Origin: Paenibacillus rhizovicinus
GTDB taxonomy: Bacteria > Bacillota > Bacilli > Paenibacillales > Paenibacillaceae
Reading direction: 5' to 3'
Assembly (NCBI RefSeq): GCF_010365285.1
Contig: NZ_CP048286.1
Span: 2,432,501 to 2,496,500, forward strand
DNA: 64,000 nucleotides
Translations under genes and position numbers: made by a program
Shown: positions 1 through 8,042 of the stretch, one piece after another
Layout: each line of letters begins with the position of its first letter
Numbering within the stretch: position 1 is the first letter of the stretch
Notes under the pieces: generated by a model
What the model was told of the DNA's origin: nothing
Seen by the model: only the letters and a program-made list of their open reading frames with translations
The model's database searches: none

Positions 1-1204
1 AATGATGCACCGGATCGAACAGCCGCAGCGGCTCCTCGGTGTTCAGCGGGCCTTCCTCGACGAGAGTCAAATAGTCGCCTTCCGCAATACCGGTTTCACG
101 GTTGATGATGCGGTACACGTCTTTGCGCCCGGGCGTCGTCACCTTCTCGGGATTGCCTGAAATCTTGATGACGGGAACCATCTCGCCATCCTTTTCCCGC
201 GCGACCAGTTTGTAGACCCCGCCAAGCGATGGTTGATCGCCCGAGGTAATGAGCTGCGTGCCCACGCCCCAAACGTCGATCTTGGCTCCTTGCCCCTTTA
301 AGCTGAAAATCAGCGACTCATCCAAGTCGTTCGAAGCGACGATGCCGACATAATGCAGTCCCGCTTCGTCCAGCATGCGCCGCGCTTCCTGCGACAAATA
401 CGCCAAGTCTCCGCTGTCGAGGCGGATTCCGTTCATTCGTTTGCCCTGCTTCTCCAGCATCTTCCCGATCCGGATCGCGTTCGGCACGCCGCTCCGCAAG
501 GTGTCGTACGTATCCACGAGCAAAGTGACTTGGTCCGGCAGCACCTCCGCGTATTTGCGGAATGCCTCCTCCTCCGTGTCATGCCCCTGCACCCAAGCGT
601 GGGCGTGCGTTCCTTTGGTCGGAATGCCGAACAGCATGCCTGCCCGCAGGTTCGACGTGGCATGGAATCCGGCGATATACGCCGCCCTTGCTCCCCATAC
701 GGAAGCGTCGGCTTCCTGGGCTCTTCGGGTGCCGAATTCCAGCAGGCCGTCATCGCCGGCCACCTGCTTGATCCGCGATGCTTTCGTGGCGATCAGCGTT
801 TGGAAGTTCACGAAGTTGAGGATGGCCGTCTCGATCAGCTGCGCCTCGAAAATCCGCGCCGTAATGCGCAGAAGAGGTTCGTTCGCGAACACGATCGTTC
901 CTTCCGGTACGGCGTCCAGCTGTCCCGTGAATCGGTACTCCCGCAGCTCCTCCAGGAATTCTTCCTTATAGCCTTCTTCCTGCTCGCGGAGAAAAGCGAT
1001 TTCCTCGTCGCCGAACCGGATGTTTCGAATATAATCGACGACCCGCTCCAACCCGGCGAAGACCGCGTATCCGTTGCCGAACGGCAGTTTGCGGAAGAAT
1101 ACTTCGAATATCGCCTGATCGTTATGCGATCCTTGCACCCAGTGGGCGTACATCATGTTGATTTGATATTTATCGGTGTGAAGCGTCATGTTCTCGTAAT
1201 TCAT
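1..1204 (-). CDS. pncB: Nicotinate phosphoribosyltransferase, C-terminus cut by window edge
   Basis: This protein converts nicotinate, PRPP and ATP to nicotinate mononucleotide, the committed step of NAD salvage in the cytosol. Reading the minus strand from the ATG at 1204 gives MNYENMTLHTDKYQINMMYA, the typical NAPRTase N-terminus. It continues through the GTRRAQEAD segment and a GTKGTHAHAWV segment that carries the usual phosphorylated-histidine region. About 401 codons are present before the window ends, so only the C-terminal end is missing. A good AAGGAGAG ribosome binding site precedes the start. It is the last visible gene of an operon with the nicotinamidase 15 bp upstream and the NrtR-like regulator. 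Family assignment is secure. Confidence 0.95.
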   Translation of the reverse strand, partial: MNYENMTLHTDKYQINMMYAHWVQGSHNDQAIFEVFFRKLPFGNGYAVFAGLERVVDYIRNIRFGDEEIAFLREQEEGYKEEFLEELREYRFTGQLDAVPEGTIVFANEPLLRITARIFEAQLIETAILNFVNFQTLIATKASRIKQVAGDDGLLEFGTRRAQEADASVWGARAAYIAGFHATSNLRAGMLFGIPTKGTHAHAWVQGHDTEEEAFRKYAEVLPDQVTLLVDTYDTLRSGVPNAIRIGKMLEKQGKRMNGIRLDSGDLAYLSQEARRMLDEAGLHYVGIVASNDLDESLIFSLKGQGAKIDVWGVGTQLITSGDQPSLGGVYKLVAREKDGEMVPVIKISGNPEKVTTPGRKDVYRIINRETGIAEGDYLTLVEEGPLNTEEPLRLFDPVHH

Positions 1205-1219
1205 CTCGATCCACTCTCC

Positions 1220-1777
1220 TTAAACTGTAATTCGCTGTCCATCTCTATAAATCGCGGCGCCGAGCGTCCGCTCGAAATGCGTCAGCGCCCAGTCATGTCC
1301 TTGTTCATTGAAGCTCGCGACCGCATCTGCATGGATGACGATGCGAAAGCCTTTATTGTAGGCGTCCACTGCCGTGTGCAGGACGCAAATATCCGTGCAG
1401 ACGCCGACGAGGTGCAGTTCCTGAATATCTCTCATGCGCAGCTGCAATTCCAGATCGGTTCCGCAAAAAGCGCTGTAGCGCGTTTTGTCCATCCAATAGA
1501 TGCGTTCCCGGTTCGCTTCATAGACATCCTTCAGCCGTCCGTACAAATCACGGCCGTCCGTACCCTCGATGTTATGCGGCGGAAACAGCCTATGCTCGGG
1601 ATGCAGCTCATCCTGCTCCCGATGCAGGTCGACGGCCATCACGGTAAAATCCCCCTGCCCCGCAAACTGCGCCGTCAATTCCGCGATACGTTGCTCAATA
1701 TCGATTGCCGGCTGGCCGCAAGGCAGCTTGCCGACGACGAAGTCAACTGTATAATCGATGACGATGAGTGCTTTCAT
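1220..1777 (-). CDS. pncA: Nicotinamidase (isochorismatase family)
   Basis: Hydrolyses nicotinamide to nicotinate and ammonia, feeding the phosphoribosyltransferase encoded next. The 185-residue product has the isochorismatase-hydrolase layout. There is an N-terminal VIDYTVDF with the catalytic Asp. A metal-site region DLHREQDELHPEH is followed by LFPPHNIEGT. A Lys sits in DKTRYSAF, and the nucleophilic Cys lies in GVCTDICVLHT. An in-frame TTG exists seven codons upstream, but the ATG at 1777 sits behind an AAAAGGGG ribosome binding site and matches the family start. It is co-directional and tightly spaced with the Nudix regulator (about 21 bp) and pncB (15 bp). The pairing with pncB makes nicotinamidase more likely than another isochorismatase-family activity. 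Confidence 0.9.
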   Translation of the reverse strand: MKALIVIDYTVDFVVGKLPCGQPAIDIEQRIAELTAQFAGQGDFTVMAVDLHREQDELHPEHRLFPPHNIEGTDGRDLYGRLKDVYEANRERIYWMDKTRYSAFCGTDLELQLRMRDIQELHLVGVCTDICVLHTAVDAYNKGFRIVIHADAVASFNEQGHDWALTHFERTLGAAIYRDGQRITV

Positions 1778-1798
1778 TGCATTTCCCCTTTTCTCCAA

Positions 1799-2572
1799 TT
1801 AGCTGTAAATCGAAAGCTGCGGCACGTAGTCCGTGAACCGGTACAGCTGCGCCGCGCGTTGGGAATGGCGATTGGACTGCTTGAGCTCGCCTTTACGGTC
1901 GCGTACTTCTTCGATAATGCCTTTGCGGCTCTGGGTAGACGTGATTTTGCGAATAAAGTTCTTCTCTTCGAAATCCGGTACGACCGCCTCGATAACCTGA
2001 TAGAGTTCGCCGATCGTGAACTCCTCCGGAAGGAATGACTTGGCGATCGTCGTCGTGAGCATCTTGATGCGAATTTGCTGCAGCGCGTCCTCCAATATCT
2101 CGCGGTGGTCGAAGGCAAGATTCATCGCCAGCGCTTCCTGCACCGGGAACAACCGGACATCGGCAGCATCGTCCGCCGCACGCCGGTTCGCCAGCGCATG
2201 TTCGTGAACGAGCGCGAAGAACGCATGCGAAATCATCCAACCGCGGGGGTCGCGGCCCGGCTTGCTGTAGACGCCGAAATATTCGATGTGCACGTCGGCG
2301 ACGCCCGTTTCTTCGTGCAGTTCGCGCAGCGCGCTGTCCAGCAAGGTTTCCGTTTCCTTGGAGAAGCCGCCCGGGAGCGCCCAGTGTCCTTGATAAGGCC
2401 AGCCTTTGCGCTGGATAAGCAGCACCTCGAGCTGTCGTACGGGCAGCGACTTCTTCGCCGTGTTCCGCTCCGTTGAGGTGATGGTGAAGATGACGATATC
2501 CGCGGGCGCTCCGTCCGGCGTCCGGTATCGGCTTGCGGAATAATTCGCGGCTTCTTCGATCGGTTCGTTCAT
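1799..2572 (-). CDS. nrtR: Nudix hydrolase domain protein, probable NrtR-type regulator of NAD salvage
   Basis: The 257-residue product has an N-terminal Nudix domain (about residues 25-155). A C-terminal region of about 90 residues matches the winged-helix part of NrtR proteins. NrtR represses NAD salvage genes and senses ADP-ribose compounds. Here the Nudix box is complete: GFSKETE, seven residues, then RELHEETGV. Catalysis may therefore be retained, whereas several known NrtR proteins have a degenerate box. It is the first gene of the pncA-pncB operon, the classic NrtR context. The start is the ATG at 2572 behind AGGTGA; a GTG four codons upstream is also open. A perfect TGTCA-TTT-TGACA palindrome lies just upstream. 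The regulator role is inferred from context and domain order. Confidence 0.82.
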   Translation of the reverse strand: MNEPIEEAANYSASRYRTPDGAPADIVIFTITSTERNTAKKSLPVRQLEVLLIQRKGWPYQGHWALPGGFSKETETLLDSALRELHEETGVADVHIEYFGVYSKPGRDPRGWMISHAFFALVHEHALANRRAADDAADVRLFPVQEALAMNLAFDHREILEDALQQIRIKMLTTTIAKSFLPEEFTIGELYQVIEAVVPDFEEKNFIRKITSTQSRKGIIEEVRDRKGELKQSNRHSQRAAQLYRFTDYVPQLSIYS

Positions 2573-2603
2573 ATGCGGGATCACCTGCTTCGTTTTCTTA
2601 TAT

Positions 2604-2616
2604 TGTCATTTTGACA
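2604..2616. promoter_or_regulatory. Palindrome upstream of the NAD salvage operon, candidate NrtR operator
   Basis: TGTCA and TGACA arms flank TTT, giving a perfect 13 bp inverted repeat 32 bp upstream of the ATG of the NrtR-like gene. NrtR family proteins bind short inverted repeats in front of the operons they control, often including their own gene. I cannot match it to a published lineage-specific motif from memory, so the assignment is inference from position and symmetry. Confidence 0.45.
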
Positions 2617-2758
2617 TAATTAAAACGAAAGTCAATAGGCAAAGGAGAAAAAGCTGTCGCCGGCGCCAATATGCAGAGAGCTTCGCGTCCGGATTGCCGC
2701 CGCTAAGCCCGTTTCGCTTCTCGGCATTCCAGGCCTGGCATTCATGCGCGCGTGCAAT

Positions 2759-2811
2759 AAAAAAACCTCTTCCGCGCATACGCCATGTCTATCAGCGTTC
2801 ACGGAAAGAGG
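2759..2811 (-). terminator. Rho-independent terminator after the small basic protein gene
   Basis: Arms CCTCTTCCG (2766-2774) and CGGAAAGAGG (2802-2811) form a stem. On the minus strand it is followed by a run of seven T. It lies directly downstream of the gene at 2831-3061. Confidence 0.75.
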
Positions 2812-2830
2812 AAATTTATGCAGCCATGCC

Positions 2831-3061
2831 CTATTTAGCGGACGGGGATTTCGCAGCCGGACGGGAAGAAGCTCCGGAACCGGTCCCTTTGCCCGCCGCG
2901 GCGCCAGGCGTTCCAGAAGCAGCGCCGCCTTCGGCCGGCTTCTTGGTGCCTTTGCTCTTGTACGGTTTCGGTGCGTTCTTGATGCGTTTCTCTGTTGCCT
3001 GCCAGCGGTTCCAGCCCTTCTTATCCGTGCCGCGGCCTGTACCGCCCTTGCTCTTGGCCAT
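2831..3061 (-). CDS. Small basic low-complexity protein, unknown function
   Basis: The 76-residue product starts MAKSKGGTGRGTDKKGWNRW. It is rich in Lys, Gly, Ala and Ser, with a disordered Ala/Gly/Ser C-terminal half. No enzymatic motif, signal peptide or membrane segment is visible. The high positive charge would suit nucleic-acid or ribosome binding, but that is only inference. The gene starts 6 bp after the HEAT-repeat gene stop, so the two are probably co-transcribed. A clear terminator follows, which supports this being a real gene. Confidence 0.6.
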   Translation of the reverse strand: MAKSKGGTGRGTDKKGWNRWQATEKRIKNAPKPYKSKGTKKPAEGGAASGTPGAAAGKGTGSGASSRPAAKSPSAK

Positions 3062-3067
3062 GCTCGT

Positions 3068-3529
3068 CTACCTTCCGGACAAGGAAGACCATGTGCTTTC
3101 GAGCCATTCGTCGAAGCCTTCTCCCTTGTCGCCTTCGTAAATATCGTACACGTCCGTCCGCATATGCTTCAGCTTCTCTTTGAACGCCTCGTACGAGTGG
3201 CCGGCAGGCAGGCTCTTCTTGATGCGCAGCAAGATCTTGCCCGTGCCCTTGACCAGCTCGATCGTCTTCTTCAGCGGACGCTCGGCTTCCACGCCCAGCT
3301 CCGTCAATGCGCTATGCGCAGCCAACTGCACTTGATGGACGGTATCGTTCTTGACGATGCGCGTCAATAGATCGACAGCAGGCTGGCCGCCCAGCTCTCT
3401 CAGCGCTTCCACGGCTTTCAGCCGCTCGCGCCAATTCGACGTACGGCTCACGGCTCTCTTCAATTCTTCCATGCCCGGCGCGGCGCTTATTTGTTCTTCG
3501 ATTTGGTCCTCTGTATGTTCCACTTTCAT
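3068..3529 (-). CDS. HEAT-repeat domain protein
   Basis: The 153-residue product contains a segment of paired amphipathic helices (LKAVEALRELGGQPAVDLL, then LAAHSALTELG) typical of HEAT or PBS-lyase-like repeats, at about residues 30-90. Such repeats usually mediate protein-protein contacts. The C-terminal third is charged and helical. Start choice: ATG at 3529 preceded by AAGGGAG; an adjacent TTG is in frame. It forms a two-gene unit with the small basic protein downstream. No partner is suggested by the other neighbours. Confidence 0.65.
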   Translation of the reverse strand: MKVEHTEDQIEEQISAAPGMEELKRAVSRTSNWRERLKAVEALRELGGQPAVDLLTRIVKNDTVHQVQLAAHSALTELGVEAERPLKKTIELVKGTGKILLRIKKSLPAGHSYEAFKEKLKHMRTDVYDIYEGDKGEGFDEWLESTWSSLSGR

Positions 3530-3654
3530 CAATCTCCCTTAGCTATGGATCGGCTGTCCGAGCAGCGGCGCCCCAGCGACGCCGTCCCCGCGTATCAATT
3601 GCCAGCCACTACCACGCTACCCTTAAATAGACGTAAAGTCAATGCCGCCCCTGC

Positions 3655-4635
3655 TTATCCCTCGATTGCGCGAGCATAAGCGATGATCGGCGGCTCTCCG
3701 AAAGCCTGACCGTAGTCCTCTCCCAGCCATACGCCGAAGCTGGTCTGCCGATTGAACCCCAAGCTCCGATAATACTCCGCATCCCGGCGAATAACCTCTT
3801 CGTAGAAAGGCAGCGGGCTCAGCGGTTTCTGCCATTTCAAAAACCGGGAATTGTCCATCCAGTATTCCAGGATTTGAGCGCCTTCTTGTCCGAACAGTCG
3901 CAGCAGGCCAGGCAGGTGCTCGAGCTCCTTGTAGTTCTCCGGGCAATCCGGATCGTTGATCGGCCGGGCCGAATCGCGATAGATGGGGGCGTATTCCAGA
4001 AAGATGCCAGGATCTGGCTTCACTTTATCAGGTGCCTGAATGGTATCCTGGTAAGCCAGATAACAGTGCTCGGCCTCTAGATCGAATCGCCGTATCCCAC
4101 GCAAGATATGATTATAGAAAATCATCGCCTGGTCGGAGGCGGACAATACCCGGCAATTCCCGCAATGGCAAGCGCTGCCGGTCACGTCGTCGATCCAAAA
4201 ATAATATCGCCCCGTCGGCGAAGGCAATGCGCGGGCTAGCTCTTCCGACCGCGTCTCCAAGAAAAGGAGCGCCTCCGGGCTGGACGCGCATAAGTTGAAG
4301 TCCGCATTCCGGTTGCCTGACTCATCCATTCGGAACCAGTCGGGATGCTCGGAGAATAGGGCTCGCGGAACGAGCCATGACATGGCGTGGGCCTCGAACT
4401 CGATAGCTACGTTCAGCTCTTTCATCCGCTGCGCGAATTCCGCAAATTGCGGCGTCTTCACGAAATCCAGCATTTTCTCGAGTTCCTCGAGCGCTCCCGC
4501 TCCCCAGCCCGGATGGATGCCCACCAGATTAAGGCCCGAACGCGCGATCAGATCCGCCCAATAGAGGCCAGCCTCCTCAGGCAAAATGAGTATGCCGCGT
4601 TTCTCTTCCATAGTTGCCTTCGTAGTCGTATTCAT
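3655..4635 (-). CDS. DUF4838-type protein, probably glycoside-related
   Basis: The 326-residue cytoplasmic-looking protein has no signal peptide. The core YYFWIDDVTGSACHCGNCR followed by SASDQ resembles the DUF4838 family. That family has a TIM-barrel relationship to glycosidases and carries a CxCxxC cluster. A DDV acidic pair and an EYAP segment follow. No biochemical activity is firmly established for such stand-alone proteins, so the substrate is unknown. The ATG at 4635 has a GGGAGGAG ribosome binding site; the open frame begins eight codons earlier with TTG. It starts 20 bp after the stop of the GNAT gene, so an operon is likely. Confidence 0.65.
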   Translation of the reverse strand: MNTTTKATMEEKRGILILPEEAGLYWADLIARSGLNLVGIHPGWGAGALEELEKMLDFVKTPQFAEFAQRMKELNVAIEFEAHAMSWLVPRALFSEHPDWFRMDESGNRNADFNLCASSPEALLFLETRSEELARALPSPTGRYYFWIDDVTGSACHCGNCRVLSASDQAMIFYNHILRGIRRFDLEAEHCYLAYQDTIQAPDKVKPDPGIFLEYAPIYRDSARPINDPDCPENYKELEHLPGLLRLFGQEGAQILEYWMDNSRFLKWQKPLSPLPFYEEVIRRDAEYYRSLGFNRQTSFGVWLGEDYGQAFGEPPIIAYARAIEG

Positions 4636-4655
4636 AGCTGTCTCCTCCCGTTCTG

Positions 4656-5771
4656 TCAAAACTTATCGGCCATGTACCAGAAGATCGGGAGCGGAAACCA
4701 TCCGGCCGGGACGCGGGCTTCCATAAAACGGCCGTGCGGCGTGAGCAGAAGCTTCTGGGCCTGCTGCTTGGTAAACTCGCCAGCGCCAGGCAGCGCCGAT
4801 CGTTCGACCGTTACGCCGTTCTCATCCACGCGGGCAGTTACGGGCTGGCCATCCAATATGGCGGAGAATTGACCGTACGCAAGTCCGATCGTCCGATGCT
4901 TCAGCGTCAGATAGGCTTCAAGCACTCGCGCAAAATCGAAAATATGGTACATGTCGGACGTCTCGATCGCGTAATTTTCCGCAAAACGGCTCAAGCTCGC
5001 ATTCAGCTCCGTCTCGTATTCCGGCGCGAGAACCGACAGCCAGTCCGTGCCCGCATGCGCCAAATATGCTTTCATCGCCCGCGGAATGTCGTCTGCATTC
5101 TCCATCGCGAATTCGGTGATTTCTTTGCCTGTCTTGCCGACAACCAGATAGCCGATCAGTCTGCCCTCGTCCAGAACCCCGAGCGGACGCTGCTCTAGAC
5201 CGGTTAAGACGAACGGCATCTGCTGCTCGTCGCGTTGCACGAACGACGGCCGGGCATCGTTCAGCTTGCCCGCGAAGGCTGCGGCGCCTTCGATCTCGAA
5301 CAGCGGGCGGATGGACAGCCCGTCGATGCTCACGTCGTTCAACGCATGGCGGGCATTGTCTTGCCCAACCGTATATTTGATTCTCACTCCTCCGAGCGTG
5401 AAGTCGAAATATTCGTATCGTTGACGCTGACCGTATAACACGAGCATATCGTACGATTGCGGCGCTTCTTCGAGCCACTTGTTCATCAGTACCTTCATAT
5501 GTCCTTCTCCGCGGGCCCTCGGATGCACCGACACAATGCCCAAGTATCCTGCTCGCAGCGGAAAGCCGCCGACGTTCATCGGTTCCGGATAAACGGCCAC
5601 TTGCGCTCGCAGCCGTCCCTGCTCGTCCGCAGCGACCATATGCATCGCCGACGGGTCCATGTCCTTGCCGTACACTTTCGGAATCACGGATTCGAAATCG
5701 ATTTTAAAAGCGTAGTTGGCTAAATCGATATAAGCCTCGCGCTCGTCCGGTCTTGCCTTTCTGTATTCCAT
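4656..5771 (-). CDS. GNAT family N-acetyltransferase (Eis-like layout)
   Basis: The 371-residue protein has an N-terminal GNAT domain (about residues 1-150) with the acetyl-CoA-binding segment VSVHPRARGEGHMKVLM. A second GNAT-like half and a C-terminal sterol-carrier-like region follow, as in the Eis/enhanced intracellular survival group. It would transfer an acetyl group from acetyl-CoA to an amine; the acceptor cannot be told from sequence. The start is set at the ATG at 5771 behind AAAGGGG, which removes a poorly conserved 29-residue extension. It is followed closely by the DUF4838 gene. Confidence 0.8.
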   Translation of the reverse strand: MEYRKARPDEREAYIDLANYAFKIDFESVIPKVYGKDMDPSAMHMVAADEQGRLRAQVAVYPEPMNVGGFPLRAGYLGIVSVHPRARGEGHMKVLMNKWLEEAPQSYDMLVLYGQRQRYEYFDFTLGGVRIKYTVGQDNARHALNDVSIDGLSIRPLFEIEGAAAFAGKLNDARPSFVQRDEQQMPFVLTGLEQRPLGVLDEGRLIGYLVVGKTGKEITEFAMENADDIPRAMKAYLAHAGTDWLSVLAPEYETELNASLSRFAENYAIETSDMYHIFDFARVLEAYLTLKHRTIGLAYGQFSAILDGQPVTARVDENGVTVERSALPGAGEFTKQQAQKLLLTPHGRFMEARVPAGWFPLPIFWYMADKF

Positions 5772-5911
5772 CACGATGATAGCCCCTTTGTGTACAGTAA
5801 TTAGAAAATAGCATTCATGAATGCTGGCGGAATTCTTGAAACTGCTTACATTATACAAAAAACAAAGACCTCATTGTTACAGATGAATGCGCACACCGCG
5901 CTATCACTAAG

Positions 5912-5953
5912 AAGGGCCGGGATATCATCGCAATGGCGGCGATCCCGGCCCTT
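5912..5953. terminator. Strong hairpin with GGCCGGGA arms
   Basis: AAGGGCCGGGAT and ATCCCGGCCCTT form a perfect 12 bp stem with a 18 nt loop. It lies 20 bp beyond the stop of the VOC protein gene (minus strand), so it likely ends that transcript. It resembles hairpins at 14892-14940 and 25901-25938. Confidence 0.75.
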
Positions 5954-5972
5954 CTTTACTCCTTGCTTCATA

Positions 5973-6386
5973 CTATCTGTGCACCTGGACAGCTTGCGCT
6001 TGGTTAATTGGAATGACCTCGATAATATTGATCGGATGACCATCGGGATCATAGACATCGAACATAATATGATGGTTCCATGGCGAGGACCATTCCTCGA
6101 CCGGCCTTAACTTATAGCCGCTCAGTTCCAAATCCCTATATATCTCCCGTACATTCGTCGCATTCAGATTGTAGCTATGATATTCCAGCACCTGAACCTT
6201 GTCGGATTCCACTAACGTCATGAGCGGAAATCCGTCATGGTCCGGTAACAGGTAGAACGTCGCCGCACGCCCTGGGTCCCAGTCCTCAATTCCGCGGAAT
6301 CGCAAACCTAAAGCAGAATAGAACGGAATCGAATTCTCTAAGTTGCTCACACGAATAAAAATCGCACCTAATGAATGAACTCCCAT
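5973..6386 (-). CDS. VOC superfamily protein (glyoxalase/bleomycin-resistance fold)
   Basis: The 137-residue protein has the N-terminal GAIFIRVSNLENSIPFYSALG and C-terminal MFDVYDPDGHPINIIEV segments of the vicinal-oxygen-chelate fold. The two halves would form paired beta-alpha-beta-beta-beta modules around a metal site. The His and Glu positions are only partly visible, so activity is undefined. The ATG at 6386 has GGAGG eight bases upstream. Upstream by 85 bp is an ECF sigma factor whose C-terminus also ends in a DPDGN motif. The two may be functionally linked, but this is unproven. Confidence 0.75.
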   Translation of the reverse strand: MGVHSLGAIFIRVSNLENSIPFYSALGLRFRGIEDWDPGRAATFYLLPDHDGFPLMTLVESDKVQVLEYHSYNLNATNVREIYRDLELSGYKLRPVEEWSSPWNHHIMFDVYDPDGHPINIIEVIPINQAQAVQVHR

Positions 6387-6471
6387 TTTTGCTGCCTCCA
6401 TTTTAATAAATAATAGACTACGCATAATGAACGACAATCAGGATCGAAACCAAACATCCCTTCAAAAAAAA

Positions 6472-7140
6472 TTATTCGGTAATCATGAACCGGTTGCCGT
6501 CCGGGTCTTCCAAATAGAAAGCAAGTTTGCCATTCGACCATAGCAGCCGGCTTATACGTACTCGCTGCCTCGCAAGTCCGATATAGGCCCGGCAAATCGA
6601 CCTCGGGTCTCGCCTTCGAAAAGCATCTACCAGCTTGTCGAAATCATGCGGTCCCCATTGCGCGGACTGACGGCGCGCTTCTCCTAACCCCTCTTCCGCC
6701 TTGGACCGATCGGCAAGTTTACGCAGCCTGAGCCTTGCACGGCCAAGCGCAACTTGGATCGCCTCTTCGGTGGAAGACAGAAAGGCCGCCGTCTCCCTTG
6801 CCGTGAAATCAAACACATCCCTCAGCAGCAAAATGACCAAAGAACGAGGGGACAGGCGCTCTGCCAGCACTTCCAGCAATTCTCTCGTCGATAGCTCCCC
6901 ATCCTGCACGGCCACATCGAGGACAGCATCGCCGAACAGCGCTTGGCGGCCTTTTCTCCGTTTCCATTTATCTTTCCACGCATTACTAACCACGCGAAAT
7001 AAGTAAGCCTTTGAAATCGACAATTGAGGATTAAGCTCTAGCGCGCGATGAACTTTGAGCAGCGCATCCTGCGATAAATCTTCCGCCTCCCACGGGTCGT
7101 TCGTCATTCGCAAGCTGTAGCGGTAAATTAAAACTTTCAT
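6472..7140 (-). CDS. ECF-type RNA polymerase sigma factor
   Basis: The 222-residue protein carries sigma region 2 (YRYSLRMTNDPWEAEDLSQD, about residues 5-60). A sigma region 4 follows (LSPRSLVILLLRDVFDFTARETA, about 95-150). The C-terminal extension of about 70 residues ends in LEDPDGNRFMITE. Extensions of this sort occur in ECF groups where the tail modulates activity in place of an anti-sigma factor. No membrane anti-sigma gene is adjacent. The ATG at 7140 is the only usual start; the frame is open for 21 more codons upstream without one, and the ribosome binding site is weak (AGGACGGA). Confidence 0.8.
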   Translation of the reverse strand: MKVLIYRYSLRMTNDPWEAEDLSQDALLKVHRALELNPQLSISKAYLFRVVSNAWKDKWKRRKGRQALFGDAVLDVAVQDGELSTRELLEVLAERLSPRSLVILLLRDVFDFTARETAAFLSSTEEAIQVALGRARLRLRKLADRSKAEEGLGEARRQSAQWGPHDFDKLVDAFRRRDPRSICRAYIGLARQRVRISRLLWSNGKLAFYLEDPDGNRFMITE

Positions 7141-7197
7141 ACGCTGTATATCCGTCCTGGATTCCGACTGACTCGCCTCCGTTTCAGTGATTCGTGT

Positions 7198-7203
7198 TAC
7201 AAT
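7198..7203 (+). promoter_or_regulatory. Extended -10 promoter for the Dph6-like gene
   Basis: TGTTACAAT gives a TGN extension and a TACAAT hexamer 33 bp upstream of the ATG at 7237. No good -35 box is visible at the standard distance. Confidence 0.4.
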
Positions 7204-7236
7204 TCACAGAGCAGCTTAACAAAGGAGCACGATAGA

Positions 7237-7929
7237 ATGAACGAAACTATAAATTGGAAAACCGGCGCTCACGGGCATCCGTTTATCGCCTCCTTCAGCG
7301 GGGGGAAGGACAGCACCCTGGCGCTGTACAAGTCCATGCAGGTCGGAGAGGCGATCGGGATCATCGTCATGCTGGAGGAAGAAGGGAAACGTTCCCGCTC
7401 CCACGGCATGCCTCCCGAGCTCATTCGCGCTCAGGCCGAAGCGATCGGCTTGCCCGTTTATATGGCGTCTGCAAGCTGGGAGGACTATGAACGCGAATTC
7501 ATGGTCTTATTGGAACAAGCGAAGCAACGCGGCGCAGAAGCGTTGGTTACCGGAGACTTGGATATGCCTGTCGAAGATTGCTGGCATGACAAGGTTACCC
7601 GGAACGCAGGCCTGAAGCTTGGCATGCCGCTGTGGGAAATGGATCATTTTGAAGTTGTCGCGGCGTTTATCGATCTGGGATTCGAATCCGTTCTGGTCAC
7701 GGTGAATCTATCGTTGGGGATGCGGGAAGAGGATCTGGGACGAACGTTAACGCACGACTACGTGAAGGAACTGCAAGCCCGCGGTATTGACCCTTGCGGA
7801 GAAGGCGGCGAGTTCCACACCACTGTCATCGACGGCCCCCTCTTCAAGCATCGCATTCCCGTTCGTCATGGCGGCATCGTCAGGAATGGGGAGTATGCCT
7901 TCTTACCCTTGGAGCTGGCGCTTCCTTAA
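7237..7929 (+). CDS. Dph6/MJ0570-type ATP pyrophosphatase
   Basis: The 230-residue cytosolic protein carries the PP-loop SFSGGKDSTLALY near residue 20. This is the ATP-binding signature of adenine nucleotide alpha hydrolases. A family hallmark EGGEFHTTV occurs near residue 190. The eukaryotic relative, diphthine-ammonia ligase, amidates a modified histidine on EF2. Bacteria lack diphthamide, so the bacterial substrate is unknown. The start has AAAGGAG nine bases upstream. It is a single-gene unit bounded by a promoter and a terminator, divergent from the ECF sigma gene. Confidence 0.85.
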   Translation: MNETINWKTGAHGHPFIASFSGGKDSTLALYKSMQVGEAIGIIVMLEEEGKRSRSHGMPPELIRAQAEAIGLPVYMASASWEDYEREFMVLLEQAKQRGAEALVTGDLDMPVEDCWHDKVTRNAGLKLGMPLWEMDHFEVVAAFIDLGFESVLVTVNLSLGMREEDLGRTLTHDYVKELQARGIDPCGEGGEFHTTVIDGPLFKHRIPVRHGGIVRNGEYAFLPLELALP

Positions 7930-7990
7930 GAGCGTTAACGCAGAACTAGAGGTAGCCGGCAGGTAGCCGATGCCGCAATCGCGACTCGTA

Positions 7991-8028
7991 AAGGCCAGAA
8001 ACCATAGAAGCCGAGGAAGTCTGGCCTT
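7991..8028 (+). terminator. Terminator-like hairpin after the Dph6-like gene
   Basis: AAGGCCAGA and TCTGGCCTT arms are perfectly complementary with a 20 nt loop. They are followed by a pyrimidine-rich GCTTCTCTT tail. The hairpin may also serve the convergent gene ending at 8043. Confidence 0.6.
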
Positions 8029-8042
8029 GCTTCTCTTGCAGC

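Noticed and set aside
353-2038. 561-codon open frame on the plus strand
   Set aside because: It lies antisense to pncB, pncA and the Nudix gene, has no ribosome binding site, and reads as an Arg/His-rich shadow of GC-rich genes.
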